64,000 nucleotides of DNA, from positions 1,302,001 to 1,366,000 of the forward strand of contig NC_089394.1 of assembly GCF_003171515.1 (NCBI RefSeq). The letters are read 5' to 3'. The DNA comes from Pyrenophora tritici-repentis. Lineage: Eukaryota > Ascomycota > Dothideomycetes > Pleosporales > Pleosporaceae. Under the pieces are notes generated by a model. That model did no database searches. It was not told the origin of the DNA and was given only the letters and a program-made list of their open reading frames with translations. Within the stretch, counting starts at the first letter, position 1, and each line of letters begins with the position of its first letter. This document shows positions 43,528-54,814 of the stretch, one piece after another. The position numbers and the translations under genes are program-made.

Positions 43528-45788
43528 ACGTGTCTCACCACCACGCGCACGGCTCCGCCACGCGCACGTTCGGCAGCCATTTTTCAGCACAAAATTGAGG
43601 CTGTAGAGCCCCACATAAAAGCCCTCTACACGTAATTTCTTGGTAGATGCATTGCGCTACTTAAATTTGGCCGGAAGTTTGACGTTGCGGCCGCGGCGGG
43701 TGGTCACTATTGAAGTAGCAGATGCTATTGTAGAGGCTCTATTATCAACACCAACGACAGTATTAATCTTAGCTTTAGTTTGCGCTTTAATACTTTGCCG
43801 TTTCCATCGTCGCGATAGTTGTACGTCATTTTGGATTTGTTTCTGGGCTTGCTTAGCTATCTTTTGCTCCTCTCGTGCTGCAGCTTCTGCCGCCTTAAGC
43901 CTATCGCGCTGCTGCTTCGCCGTAAGCCGGAGATGGCGCCTCTCTTCGAGTGCAATTTGCTTAAGAAGCTTCTGCTCCTTGCGGAGCTTTACTGCCTCGC
44001 TTTTCTGGTGTTGTACTGCCGCTTTGTTAAGCTCTTTCTAGTGTTAGCGGTCGCGAGCTTGCTGTACTTTCTACGGCGAGTAGAAGACAGCGCCGTCGTG
44101 ATACTCCTTAGGCGGCTCGAGTAGTAGTGCCTTGCCGCGCTGCCGGCGCTTCTTCTTATGCGAGAGCGCTTCTCTAAGCTGCTCGTTCTCGTGCTAGAGG
44201 AGCGATTTTTGTACAGCGAGCGTGTGTATCGTTTGGCTAAGCTTCTTCTTCTCCTTAGAGCATGTATCGGCCACTACCTCGCGCAGAAGGCGCTCAATCT
44301 TTCGTCAGTCCGACGCGCTGAGCACTGAGCTCGCGCTACCGCTTGAGCTTGGCCGTGAGTCCTTCTTGCTGGCAAAGCGCTGTAGTATAACTTGTGGATC
44401 GAGCGGCGCGATACCGGTGGCTTTGAAGGCAGCGAGTACGTTTTTCGCCGTGAACGAGGTGCTCCAGGCGGTAGAGAAGAGCGAGAAAAAGTCGCGCTTT
44501 GTGATAGACCAAATGCCTTGCGATCTAGTGAGGTGATCAGTGAGCGCAGCGGAGTAAGCTGCTGCTAGAGGGCTGAACATCCCTACATCGAGTAGCTGAA
44601 GCGTATAGGTCGCATGCGGCGGAAAGATCGCGAGTAGTATCTTGTTGGCGTCGCAAAATTCGATAAACTTTATTGTAATATGAGAGCCATGCCTATCTAG
44701 AATGTTGGATCGGAGGAGAGATGAGAGAGAAGGTTGTTTTATTGAGAGAGTTGCAGAGAGCGACTATATACATGAAGTAGAGTATCTGGAGCATTCCAGA
44801 TCAGCAGTGTGTTACGTAGCTGTGACGATAGTAGAACATTCTAGTTGACACACCCCCTGAGGGCTGACATAGAATAAGTAGCCGGCGCGCAGAGCGAGCT
44901 TTCGCTTTTGTCTCCCGACTGAACACCTGTTCAAGCCACGCGAGGCCGATCTCGTTGCTCGTCCAGCCATTTAGCGATGAGGTGAAGAAGGCGCGATGCT
45001 TCTCGGGGTCGAAATCCTATAGCCAGGTGTCCTGGATGTTTCCAGAGGCGGCCTGGTAGATAAGCGATGGAGTAAGTGCAGTACCGTCGGCGCAAATGCA
45101 AGGTAGTACAGTAATCCACTCACGATTGCCATCCTGGAGTAGTGTACGACTCTCTTTTGACTGCCATCTTGGCTGTGTAAACACCCGCTTGCTCTTAGAA
45201 AGGATACCGATTAAGAAGCCCTTCTTATCTATATTAAAGATCTGCTGCGTGTCAATACTGTACTCCTCAATTTTTTTGCGTAGAAGCTTAAAGTATAAGG
45301 TGTAATTGAGGGCAGAGTCGGCTTGCTTACGACTGCGATTGAGATTGGTGGTGTAGTGGATAAGAAGCTCGCGCTGATGGCGCTGTAGAAATCAGTCAAC
45401 CTAGTTCTTTCTAATGCTCTTTCTAGCGATTTCCGATGCAAAATTCCGTATTATTTGCCTTGTAGGAGGTAGTCCTCGCTTACAAAGCCCATTAATATAG
45501 CGTATAAGCTCGTCTTCTTGTGTTGTGTTGAGATTTCTGCATCTTTCCTTATACTCCGCACGCGTGCCTTGCAACCCTCGGTGTCTTCTACTCAACACAG
45601 AGCGATTAACACTAAACTTTTTAGCAGTCTCAGTATAGCCAGTTGTTTTTCTAAGTCGCAGCGACTCTAAAGCTGCAGAAATTTCATCAATAGCTGCCAT
45701 AATGGTGGAGTTATAGCATTTGGAAAGATGGCAGTATTTGGGATACGTGTGCGCGTGGTGGGGTCGTGCGCATGGCGGTGAGACACGT
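43528..45788 (-). mobile_element. pogo/Fot1-type transposon 2, decayed
   Basis: Imperfect inverted repeats starting ACGTGTCTCACC at both ends with TA duplications (43526-43527, 45789-45790). Minus-strand remnants include a Psq-type helix-turn-helix start (45401-45700, TGYTETAKKFSVNRSVLSRRH), the RLLILDRHGSH region (catalytic Asp retained, Gly changed to Arg) and MFSPLAAAYS...FKATGIAPLDP (44305-44580). Stops and frameshifts lie between them. The tail is Lys/Arg-rich. A solo LTR lies inside. It is related in plan to pogo 1 but diverged in sequence. Confidence 0.85.
44703..44869 (-). mobile_element. Solo LTR inside pogo 2
   Basis: 167 bp reading TGTCAGCCCTCAGG...GATCCAACA on the minus strand, with a 5-bp duplication TAGAA (44698-44702, 44870-44874). 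Removing it with one duplication makes the pogo relic read straight through the LILD motif, which supports the borders. It belongs to a different LTR family from Copia B and C. Confidence 0.85.
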
Positions 45789-46014
45789 TAACTTATCGAT
45801 AACGCACTTAGTAAGGCCGCCCGCATCGCGTCCCTCCAGAGCATACTGTACAAGGCAAGATGCCAATCACACTGTTGCGGGCGCATGATGGTATGCATGC
45901 TAGATGTAGTCCGCCAAAAGTTCTCACATATATGAGTCACGTGTCTCCAAAATGTATATTTGACACCGAAGCCACGCATGAGCTGCGCTGACAACCAACC
46001 AGGGACGCGAACAG

Positions 46015-48358
46015 TAGTAGACGCAACGGCAAGCCAGCCTCTTGCGAGCCATGCAGACTGAACAAGACAAAGTGCGATCATGGCCACCCAAAATGCGACA
46101 GGTGTCGCCAACGTGGAATCGAAGAGCGTTGTTTCTACCATCCCGCGCCTTTGACTAGACCGCGTCCAACTACCGATGAGTCAGGTGCAGGTGAATCCCG
46201 TGCCCCTAAGAGAAAGTATGTGACATCTCGAACGCTGTTGATGGAAGAGAACCCTGATCTCTTTAGACGGCCATCGAGGCAAAATCGAGATCCAGGAGCT
46301 GTATTCCCACCTCCCTCCACGGAAGGCGAAAAGCTTGCAGATGCTGTCGCAGCCGATGTATACCATCCAGGCTTCCTCGGGCCTGGATCTTATGCCGTTC
46401 TGCTTCCTCAAGATGAAGAACCGGGCCAAATTCGCGAAAGAGAAGGGTCTGTTGCATCAGAGAGATCAGATCGCGAACTCACCCATCAGCATACCATATC
46501 CAAGTCAATGAGATATCAAATGGCGTACGATGTATTAAGCACCTTCCGTCATTACAATGCAATACGGGAACTCATACTCTGGTATAACGCATCCAACGAA
46601 GCAGGCGTAATACCTGCACAGATCCAAGTTGACACCGTCAACGCCCTAGAGGCTATTGTTGACAAGCATGATCTTCGACGCAAAGCACCAAGCCCGGAAC
46701 TCATAGAGCAGGTCTTGGAGTCAACAGCGCGACCCTTCGTGATATCACAGTCATTGGAAGCTCGCGACTTTCACATACTCTGCTCGGGTGAGAACCTACG
46801 CTTTGAAGTTATTGGCTTCCTCCTTGCAACAGCTGGCCGATCGCTCACATTTGGTTTTGCTCCAGACCTCTTCAATGACCCCTCCAAGAAGGACATGAAG
46901 CTACGCTTTACCGACGAGTTACTTCGCGCAAGCACAACATGTCTTTTCCTTACGACGATGCTTGCTACAGTCAATGATATCACGGTATGGATGTACTACG
47001 AGAATTACGTGTTCACAATCATGATGTGCGGATATACTGGTAAGTAGGTCTGTGGGATGTCAAAGACATTAGAACTGATTGCTATATATGTAGGCCCGCC
47101 ATCATGGAGGCGTGTCAACGAGTTGTCAACACAGGTTTACGCTCTTGGTCTTCACCAAGAAAAGAAATGCGCTCATGCCCCGACTTGGCTGGCAGATACT
47201 CGCAGAAGAGTCTTTTGCGCCGCATACAATCAAGACAAATCCATATCTACATTCCTAGGACGGCCAATACGGATCAGCAAACGATACACAGATATCAGTC
47301 TTCCATTTGACCTGGCAGATAATGTGGTTACTGGCGACAAAGACGCCCTTGAGACTGCTATCCAGGCCTTGGACTCTGATGGATGGAACACACAAAGGCA
47401 GTGGCTGCGCGCCTCATGGATTGTATGATCCTCGCTCGACTTCGCTTACACAAACTAATGCACTGCAGCGTCTCCGTCACATATCACTTCGATTCCGGGA
47501 AGAGATACTTGAATTTTCGCTCATCAAGATAGATGCAAATGCCGAAGCTCAACTAATGTATGCACTGATCCTTGTTTCTGTCCTTGGAACTTCTATTGAC
47601 AAATTCACAGGGACATCTCCCAGCGCATACGCACATCTTGGGAGGCGCTACCAAAACACATGCGCTACTGGAAAACCTGCTGGGAAGATAACATCCCCAC
47701 ATCAATCTGCCTCATGTTATGCATCGTCCATCTAACACACTGGTACAATGAGTTCATGATCCAGAGGCTGCTAGACTACAGTCCCCTAACGCTCAACACA
47801 GCTCTGCTGCGCGTTTCTATTGATCTACTCTCCAACACCCTTACCTTGGGCACAATCCGTGATCGTTTGTATGACGTTCATCGTGACATGTTGAATGGAA
47901 TGCTGCTCTTTGGGGTACCCGCTGCATCTGTCCTGGCTACTGCACTCCGCGAACAGCATCTTACTGGCCAACAGTTCCCTGCTGAGGTTTCGCGCGCAGA
48001 AATCATTCGCATGCTCAGCGTACTCATCTCGCATCTTGACGCTGCTGCGCATATGGAAAATTCCGGGGCGAGGCACGGCGAGGCAAACTACAATCTTTGC
48101 CGGAAGGCTAGTAAGATCTTCACGAAGGTTATCGATGCTGTATTGGACTCGAGACCTGCGGAGGAAGTTACGCCGGCGAGGGATACAATGGGACTGGATC
48201 TTGGCCTCGATCTCTTCTCAGGTGCTGGCTTAGATGGGTTCGAGGGTCTTGACTTTCCAGGTCTTGGGATGGGACTTGGTCCTAGTGGGAACGGGAATGA
48301 CATCGGTGCGGATTGGGGGACAATGGGGCAGTGGAACACTTGGGGTGGGCCGGTTTGA
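46015..48358 (+). CDS. Zn2Cys6 transcription factor (start exon unresolved)
   Basis: Exons about 46015-47039, 47094-47422, 47469-47557 and 47611-48358, with GT...AG introns of 54, 46 and 53 bp. The zinc cluster is near the start with C-x2-C-x6-C-x6-C-x2-C-x8-C spacing (RNGKPASCEPCR, then KCDRC and ERC). Later parts match the fungal-specific regulatory domain (GPPSWRRVNELSTQVYALGLHQE, FLGRPIRIS, then LLDYSPLTLNTALLRVS). The C-terminus is Gly/Asp/Leu-rich. Just upstream of the cluster the frame meets a stop with no ATG, while GCTGAC...AACAG at about 45988-46014 looks like a branch site and acceptor. The start therefore lies in a small upstream exon I cannot fix. About 727 residues are visible. 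It is probably a nuclear regulator of nearby genes. Confidence 0.8.
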
Positions 48359-48672
48359 AAGTCTGCAATGCCATTTTCAGTGTAGTACGCACGTAATTCA
48401 GACTACCTGGTTAACACCTAGCTATCTACATCGATGGTCTCAACCCCTTGAGCATATGCACTCCATGATGTTTGTAGCACACAGCCAGCTACCCATCCAC
48501 CTGGTAACCAGCAACAACTATCATGTCGCTTTCAGAACAGACATAGGAAAGAAGAAAAGACGTCCGGAAGCCCAGCATCCTCCACAATCCGTATCCTCCA
48601 GAGCCTGGTAGTAGGTTGTTAGAAAAACATTGAACCAAACACATGCATGGAGAACAATACATACCTATTTCT

Positions 48673-49509
48673 CTAAGCCCTGTTCTCAGCACACAGCTCG
48701 AAAGCGACACCGCTGTTGACGTTGCAAGCGCCGACGGGAGCACCAGCTTGGTAACTAAACTCAGCGACGACATAGGCGTCCTTGGCGCACACCACGTTTC
48801 CGACGCACTTGTAGGTAGGGCAGTCGTCACCGGATTTGGCTTGGATACCAGTCTCGTAACCGACGCAACCAGTCATGTCCTTCTGTCCGTCTTTCTCGAC
48901 CATGCAGTCCAGGTACGAGATGTCGTAGGACACAGTCTTCTTGTCATCCCACACGGTGTACTCGAACTGCATGGGCTTGGTCATGTCCTCAGTCTTCGAA
49001 ACCTTGAGTGAGATGCCGCTCTTGTCGCAAACGCGGATAGCCTCTCGGTAAGTAGTGTTGGACGGGACGAGCTGGCAGTTGGTGCTCGGTCCACAGCTCC
49101 TGTCGCCGATGGAAGAAACGTAGATGTCATGGACACATGAGTTGACAATGATGGCCGAGTTAGCCTCAGGGAAGAGGGCGGGGTAGGTTGAGGCTTTGGT
49201 GCCGGATGATTCCGGCGAGACGGTAGACGAAGAGGTTGGGGTCGACACTGCAGTTGAAGCGCCCTTGTCCGGGAGCTCGACTGTCATGGAACCTTCCAAC
49301 GAAGCGGAAGCAGACGACGTGCTAGAAGACTGGCCAACCGGGTCGACAGTGACAGTAGTGTATACAGTCTCAGTGACCTCGACGACGGTGGTCACAAGAG
49401 CGCGACGATGCATCTCTGCGTGAACATGGCCGTGTCCGTGATCGTGTCCGACGCGTGCGCCGACAGTGAGCAATGGAAGCGCAATGCTGATGGTTGCGAC
49501 GTAATGCAT
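48673..49509 (-). CDS. Secreted BYS1/antigenic thaumatin-like protein 1
   Basis: Single exon, 278 residues. An N-terminal signal peptide (MHYVATISIALPLLTVGA) is followed by a His-rich stretch (GHDHGHGHVH), a Thr/Ser-rich linker of about 80 residues likely to be O-glycosylated, and a C-terminal domain with about eleven cysteines. That domain matches the BYS1 (Blastomyces yeast-phase-specific) family: NSCVHDIYV, LKVSK, then CVGYETGIQ, YKCVGNVVCAKDAY and a final FELC. It is expected to be extracellular or wall-bound; biochemical function is unknown in the family. Its core is a distant paralogue of the protein at 53957-54814. The His-rich part could bind metal, which is inference only. Confidence 0.85.
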   Translation of the reverse strand: MHYVATISIALPLLTVGARVGHDHGHGHVHAEMHRRALVTTVVEVTETVYTTVTVDPVGQSSSTSSASASLEGSMTVELPDKGASTAVSTPTSSSTVSPESSGTKASTYPALFPEANSAIIVNSCVHDIYVSSIGDRSCGPSTNCQLVPSNTTYREAIRVCDKSGISLKVSKTEDMTKPMQFEYTVWDDKKTVSYDISYLDCMVEKDGQKDMTGCVGYETGIQAKSGDDCPTYKCVGNVVCAKDAYVVAEFSYQAGAPVGACNVNSGVAFELCAENRA

Positions 49510-50075
49510 GACTGTTATCCTATGTCATACGATGTAGATGATTACAAAAGCTAGCAGGAGCTGTTGCTGCAGAGAGTGTGCAGTTGGCTGGAAGCTGTTC
49601 AGTGTCGCAGGGGGACACAAAAGGAGTGTAGATGAAAAAGCCGCTGTTCAACTTGCTGTTGTTGTTACTAGAAAGCTCTAAACAGAGGTGAGCGCAAGCT
49701 ACATACGGCTGCGGGGGATTGTTGTGCCGTCTCCACTTTAAATGTCAGTGGATGATGAATGAGCGGTCACCGGACAACGGAATGACCGCGAATGACAACC
49801 GCACAAATGAGTACAAAAAGCGATAATGCCACACACAGGAGGCGCAAAAGTCTTGAAACGACAGGTGAAGCACTTACCGACAGCCTCGCCAGTTGTGATG
49901 TGGTGCTAAGCTTGGGAAATTGCGCGCGTGCACTTCACTTCTGTAAGAGTGACACATGAACTCGTCAGAAGATTGGAATGCCCAGTGATCGGACGAAGAT
50001 AGCGTACAAACAACATGGAGGATCTGAAGTACAAGTGGCAGGACTTGAGACAAGGAGAAGCGAAATACTAAGATT

Positions 50076-50300
50076 TATTGGAACAAGGTCCCTCTAGTAG
50101 TATGACTACTATGGATAACCGAGTGGGAGGAGGGACAAGGCGGGGTGGCTACAGCGTATTGTATTGACTATCGTGTTATATGTCAAGGTCTCACTCTATT
50201 GTGGTGGGTGCTATTGCCCACCGGGCAGTGCCTGCCACACCAGCACATCATGTGATCCCCAAGCACCTTCTACCTGGACTGAACCCAGATATTCTCAACA
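50076..50300 (-). mobile_element. Solo LTR related to the Copia B LTR
   Basis: 225 bp that begins TATTGGAACAAGG and ends TTCTCAACA on the plus strand, like the Copia B LTRs, sharing the GACTACxATxGxxAACCGAGT block and ACCTGGACTGAAC. A 5-bp duplication AGATT flanks it (50071-50075, 50301-50305). The middle differs, so it is an older or sister subfamily. It lies between the two divergent/convergent accessory genes. Confidence 0.9.
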
Positions 50301-50490
50301 AGATTTGATATTGAAATCTACCTAGTAAATAGCAAAACTGCCATGACCAACGCTGCGGTGCAATCTGAGGTATTTATCGAACAAGACCGACTGACGCTCA
50401 AGGTTGCAAATCCTCGAGTGTCTGAGCATAGCAAGAATACTTCGGGCTATAGCTAGTTAGTTGTCATTCACGAAGACACAGTCTGATAAC

Positions 50491-52416
50491 TTACTCATCA
50501 TATCCCGTCCACCCTACACACTTCCAGCAGTTGAACAGACCCGTGGGGTCATATCGCTGCTTTATAGCCAGCAACTTGTTATATTGTGTCCCAAAGAAAG
50601 TTTCCTTCCAATTCTCCTCAGTCCAATCACCTTCGTTCAAATAGCATCCTCCACCTGGTGTCAAGGCCTTGAAAGGTTCGATTGTAGCGGAGACCGTCTT
50701 TTGGATCTGTGCTCGCATCTCCAGCGATGTTGCTGTCGTCCAGAACTGGCCCATGACCACTTCCCAGAGGGATTCCCTCCAGATAGGGTTGACGCTAGTT
50801 TTGCCGTTGTCGGGATTGTTATCTGGGCCAGTAGCGTAGAGCTGGGCACCACCTCCTCCGTGATTGCTATAGGAAAATTGCATTGCGGTGACGACGGCAG
50901 TGACGAGTTGCTCGATCTTGTTTGGTGTAGTGAAGAGATCTTTGGGGATGAATCGCCCCGCGCCGTTGAAACCCAGGCCGACTGGCCCGTTACGGGATAC
51001 CGATGGCCTTTCCGTGAACTCGTGCCATTGTGAGAACTTCTTGAATGAATGGTATTCATTTTCGGTGATTTCGAGACCAGGTAGATGGGTGAGTAGGTCG
51101 TGAAATTTTGCAGTGACGTTCTTAATCGCGTCGGGGTCGGTAGAAGGCATGACCTGTAGGAACACTACATGATCTGGTAGTACGAAGTTGAACCCGGCAA
51201 CGCCGTTCTCACCAAAGTGAGACTGGTTCGAAGCAAGTCCAGTAAGAATGGCGCGGTGTATGCTCGACTCAGTGATGTTTTCCGGCGCTTCGAAATGAGC
51301 CTGAAAGCTGTAGACGTTGATGGGTACGGCCGGGTGAAGTTGGAACTTGTAGGATGTAAGCACAGCGTAGCTGCCGCCACCTCCTCCACGCATCGCCCAG
51401 AAAAGGTCTGGATCACTGCATTCGTTGATAGTGCGTTGTTCACCATCAGCGGTGACGACATCAAACTCGACAGCCTGATCGACCATCAAGCCGTACTTTG
51501 GTCCCAGCGGTCCATGGCCGCCTGCTTGGCCGAAGCCTCCGGCGATACCGACCGAAGCCACAGCTCCTACAGTGACAAGCATATCATGTGGCTCGAAAGC
51601 TTCCCAGGCTTCTTGAGCTTGTATCCCGGCACCGATCTCGCCAATATTCTTATAACGGGTGTCGCATCCCTTCGGCTGAAACTTCTTATGGAACTTGGTG
51701 TCTTTCAGGTTGTGGGTCCAAATTGCCAGGGAGTTTGGAGCCGTCGATCGTCCAAAGTAGTCGTGTCCTGTATTTTTGATGGAAATTCCAATGCCATGCT
51801 TGCGAACAAAATCCAAAATTTTGCTGATGTCGTTGCTTGATCTGGCATCGACGTAATATGCGGAGAGTCTTCCCAGCGAACAGGCACCGGAGACAGGCTC
51901 TGGGGTGTTGGCCGAGTTCAAAGCGCACTGCGAGCGACCGCATCTCTCCCAGTCGAGAAACTCCATGGATCCGTATTGCTTAGTTCGCGAGACGCCGTCT
52001 CCGTAGTTCTTCGCGACCTCCTGACATTGCTTGCTGGACGGATCAGAGTAGCATGGCGCGGCCCAAGGGACTGTCAGCTTGAGATGGCCGTCAACGCTTT
52101 GGTTGAAAGCATTCCATTCGTATGTCGATGGCCAGCAAGACTGTCCGGGTGTGCATGTGTAGTTCAACGACGGTGAAATCTTGTGTAACATCATGGGCCA
52201 TGCCGTCCGACCAGAGATAAATTGCTTACACAGAGTGTATGAGCTGTACAGAGCAATTGCGCCCAGCAGGGGCAACAATACAGCGTTGCAGAGGGGACCG
52301 CCCGAGTTTCGTGCTCTAGTCGTATCTGTGTGTCGTAACTCTCCGTCAGTCACCTCCAACCTGTCGACACTTGCTGCCTTTTCGTTCAACAGCGGCTGCC
52401 GCTCCACGGACGTCAT
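50491..52416 (-). CDS. FAD-linked oxidase with berberine-bridge C-terminus, membrane-anchored
   Basis: Single exon, 641 residues, start MTSVERQPLL. A hydrophobic segment at about 43-60 after a charged N-terminus predicts a signal anchor with the enzyme in the secretory lumen or outside. The luminal part begins with Cys-rich sequence, then the FAD_binding_4 domain: ARSSNDISKILDFVRKHGI and NTGHDYFGRS, whose His218 should attach FAD covalently. GGFGQAGGHGPLGPKYG lies where bicovalent enzymes have a second (Cys) attachment, so attachment is probably single. DLFWAMRGGGGGSYAVLT is also typical. The C-terminal berberine-bridge domain ends YDPTGLFNCWKCVGW. Such enzymes oxidise carbohydrates or secondary metabolites with O2; the substrate is not predictable here. 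Several N-glycosylation sites are present. Confidence 0.88.
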   Translation of the reverse strand: MTSVERQPLLNEKAASVDRLEVTDGELRHTDTTRARNSGGPLCNAVLLPLLGAIALYSSYTLCKQFISGRTAWPMMLHKISPSLNYTCTPGQSCWPSTYEWNAFNQSVDGHLKLTVPWAAPCYSDPSSKQCQEVAKNYGDGVSRTKQYGSMEFLDWERCGRSQCALNSANTPEPVSGACSLGRLSAYYVDARSSNDISKILDFVRKHGIGISIKNTGHDYFGRSTAPNSLAIWTHNLKDTKFHKKFQPKGCDTRYKNIGEIGAGIQAQEAWEAFEPHDMLVTVGAVASVGIAGGFGQAGGHGPLGPKYGLMVDQAVEFDVVTADGEQRTINECSDPDLFWAMRGGGGGSYAVLTSYKFQLHPAVPINVYSFQAHFEAPENITESSIHRAILTGLASNQSHFGENGVAGFNFVLPDHVVFLQVMPSTDPDAIKNVTAKFHDLLTHLPGLEITENEYHSFKKFSQWHEFTERPSVSRNGPVGLGFNGAGRFIPKDLFTTPNKIEQLVTAVVTAMQFSYSNHGGGGAQLYATGPDNNPDNGKTSVNPIWRESLWEVVMGQFWTTATSLEMRAQIQKTVSATIEPFKALTPGGGCYLNEGDWTEENWKETFFGTQYNKLLAIKQRYDPTGLFNCWKCVGWTGYDE

Positions 52417-53713
52417 TTTGCCGATTAATCAAAATCGTGCTTCGTTCAACGCAACACAAGACAATCGGTGAATGCCTTTACGGTTAATCTTTCCGGTTCA
52501 ATATCGAGAGAATATGCTGTGTCGTCCAAAATGGAAATGAAGGCAAAAGTAGTAAGCAACGGAAAGCAACCCATTATAAGCAAAGGACCTTCTAGCCACA
52601 AGGCTATTGTAGGCATACCATACTTCACGTGAATCCGAACATGATGTGCGGCAGCCTGCATCCGGAAAAGGGCTGACTGGATCTCAGCCTCAGTGTACAA
52701 TTCCTTCGGTACAAAGTAGCCAACCATATTATCGGACCAAATGGTGAACTACGTGTTCTAGCCAGTGTTGGAACAGGCACTGAACACTGCCCCTGGTTCG
52801 TAGCAGGCAGACGGGATGGGGCGCTCAAGGCTGACACGGGACGACCGGGCGTTGCGCATACGCGATGTGTGTATGGAGAGATGTTGCCCGTGTGGCCCCC
52901 ACGCGTTGCCGAAATGGGTATCGAGCACAGTAGACGGACCACAGCTGATGCACAAGTAATCAGCCAGTCCAGCCGCCGAGATGTGTGGCTGAAAGCACGG
53001 GCTCCGTGTGAGTTTCCCTTGACTATTACCTGGGTAGCGATGTTGGGTGAGGGCGGCAAGAGGAGTCATATCGATGACGTCATCGCCAGAAAAGAAACTA
53101 CTCCAAATCCGGGTCTCCACCACACAGGCATCTATCGCAGGCTAGGTACGATTATGTTGTAGCGTACCGGAAAAAGCTACGCGTTTGGACTTTCACAAGA
53201 ATTCAAGTCCTACAGTCAGCTCGACCAGATCAACAGCATGGATGCTACCAGATCAAGCACGCATGTCGCATCCGGCTTGGAAATCCGTATCATCGCCCTT
53301 GAAGATTGTGCACATACCTATATCAGTGTCTGGTGCTGTGACTAGACTCCATCCGAGGTGTCGAAAAAGGGAGGACGGCATAGGTCATTTAAAGCTACCT
53401 TTCCCCGAACAAAATAAACGCCTCATGCCAGAGTAAGTATTAGTAACACATGATAATAAAGGTCTGCACCATGGACGTTTAAGAGAGAAATCGATAACTG
53501 ACAGTCGTATCTGGAAGACCACTAACCTCTGTACTTCGGTACTGTCACTCATTATTGTTACTCTGTTTCGGTTACTCAATCTCCAGTCACCGGTCAGTCA
53601 TCAGCACCTCAGTCGCAGTCTTGTTACCCTTCTTTTCATCTCAAAGTATCATCTACAAGTCATCGCCTCGAAATCATGCGTTAAAGCCCTCAGAGTCACA
53701 TTCGCCGCCGTGA
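52417..53713. other. Intergenic region without a supported gene
   Basis: Upstream region of the FAD oxidase gene and of the second BYS1-type gene. Short open frames here have no recognisable domain. A MITE occupies 53722-53849 just to the right. Confidence 0.5.
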
Positions 53714-53721
53714 CGCATAGC

Positions 53722-53849
53722 CAGACTCCGCAACAATCAATCGATTGACATGATTGATTCCTATATAGGTTAAAGAATTACTTCATTAGGCAGCCTTTAA
53801 CCTAGATAGGAATCAATCATGCCGATCCGATTGATTGTTGCGGAGTCTG
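53722..53849 (+). mobile_element. hAT-type MITE, short class, copy 2
   Basis: 128 bp, ends CAGACTCCGCAACAATCAAT, 8-bp duplication CGCATAGC (53714-53721, 53850-53857). It ends 107 bp before the start codon of the second BYS1-type gene, so it lies in that promoter. It is the inverted copy of 37181-37308 with one mismatch. Confidence 0.95.
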
Positions 53850-53956
53850 CGCATAGCACTCGTTACTTTTAAAATCACGCAACGGAACATTGTACCACAA
53901 ACCCCAACACATTTTTGAGTTTCAGCACCATAGTACTGCCCATACAGGTTTCTGAA

Positions 53957-54814
53957 ATGTTATTCTTGTTGTCTTTAGTTCTCTCGTCGACTTTGGTCGC
54001 CGCAGTGCCCCATCTCAATCGTATCATGCATCGACATGGCTTGTCGACTCGCAGCCTCATTACGCTGGACGCCAAGCCACTGGCCCAACGGGATACGCAA
54101 CTCATCGTCTCCAATGTCGAGCGCATGACCGACGAACAAGTTGCGGCAGCAGTCACCGCTTCCAAAAGCTGCACTGTTGGGCGAGCCCAACTACCCCTTT
54201 ACCCTGGCGTACCCAACCCGAGCTACGACACCGGATCCCAACAGCTCAATATCTTCCCAATACCAGAGAGCATTCCGAACAAATTGACACTCAGGAACTA
54301 TTGCTCCTATGAGGTATTCTATGTCTACGAGATTCCCGGTGCATCTGCCGAGACAGGCTGTCTGTCTGCTGGGGGAACCGTCCCCGTAGATCTCGTCAGC
54401 ACCGTAGATCCTATAGGTCCCGTATTCAAGATGAGCAAGGAGAGCAATCTTTCAAAGTCCGTCAACGTTGAATATAGCTCAGGCAGTTTCGGCATGTACA
54501 ATCTCAGCCTAATATCTTGTCTGGGCGTGGTGGACGGCAAACCTGATGCGGATACCAGCGCTTGCGTAGGGTTTGAGGCAGGACTGCAGCTCAGCCAGCC
54601 TGGTGGAATGGCGTTTCAGTGTGCGGCCAATACTTGGTGTGACGATCAGGCATACTTCTATGGGGTGAGTTATCCTGAAATTTTGTGAATGGTTGAGTGG
54701 GGCTGACTAGAAACGTGCGTTCAGGAAAATCTTTGCAAAGGGCAAAATCCGTTGCACATGCTCGACCAGAGCAAGGGACTTACGATGGAATTATGTGTTG
54801 GCAACAAGACATGA
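53957..54814 (+). CDS. Secreted BYS1/thaumatin-like protein 2
   Basis: Two exons, 53957-54664 and 54725-54814, joined by a 60-bp phase-0 intron, giving 265 residues. The start is ATG 53957 (MLFLLSLVLSSTLVAAV, a clear signal peptide); the frame is open upstream without ATG. The mature part shares the BYS1-type core with the protein at 48673-49509: RNYCSYEVFYVYEI, FKMSKE, LISCLGV, CVGFEAGLQ, FQCAANTWCDDQAYFYG, and the exon 2 ending MELCVGNKT. It lacks the His-rich and Ser/Thr-rich linker of protein 1. It is probably extracellular, with disulfides. Skipping the intron would lose the last conserved cysteines, which supports the two-exon model. A MITE sits in its promoter. Confidence 0.82.

Noticed and set aside
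16641..46000. A giant Starship-type mobile element
   Set aside because: No tyrosine-recombinase (DUF3435) captain gene and no matching cargo borders were seen; the elements present are individually bounded by their own duplications.
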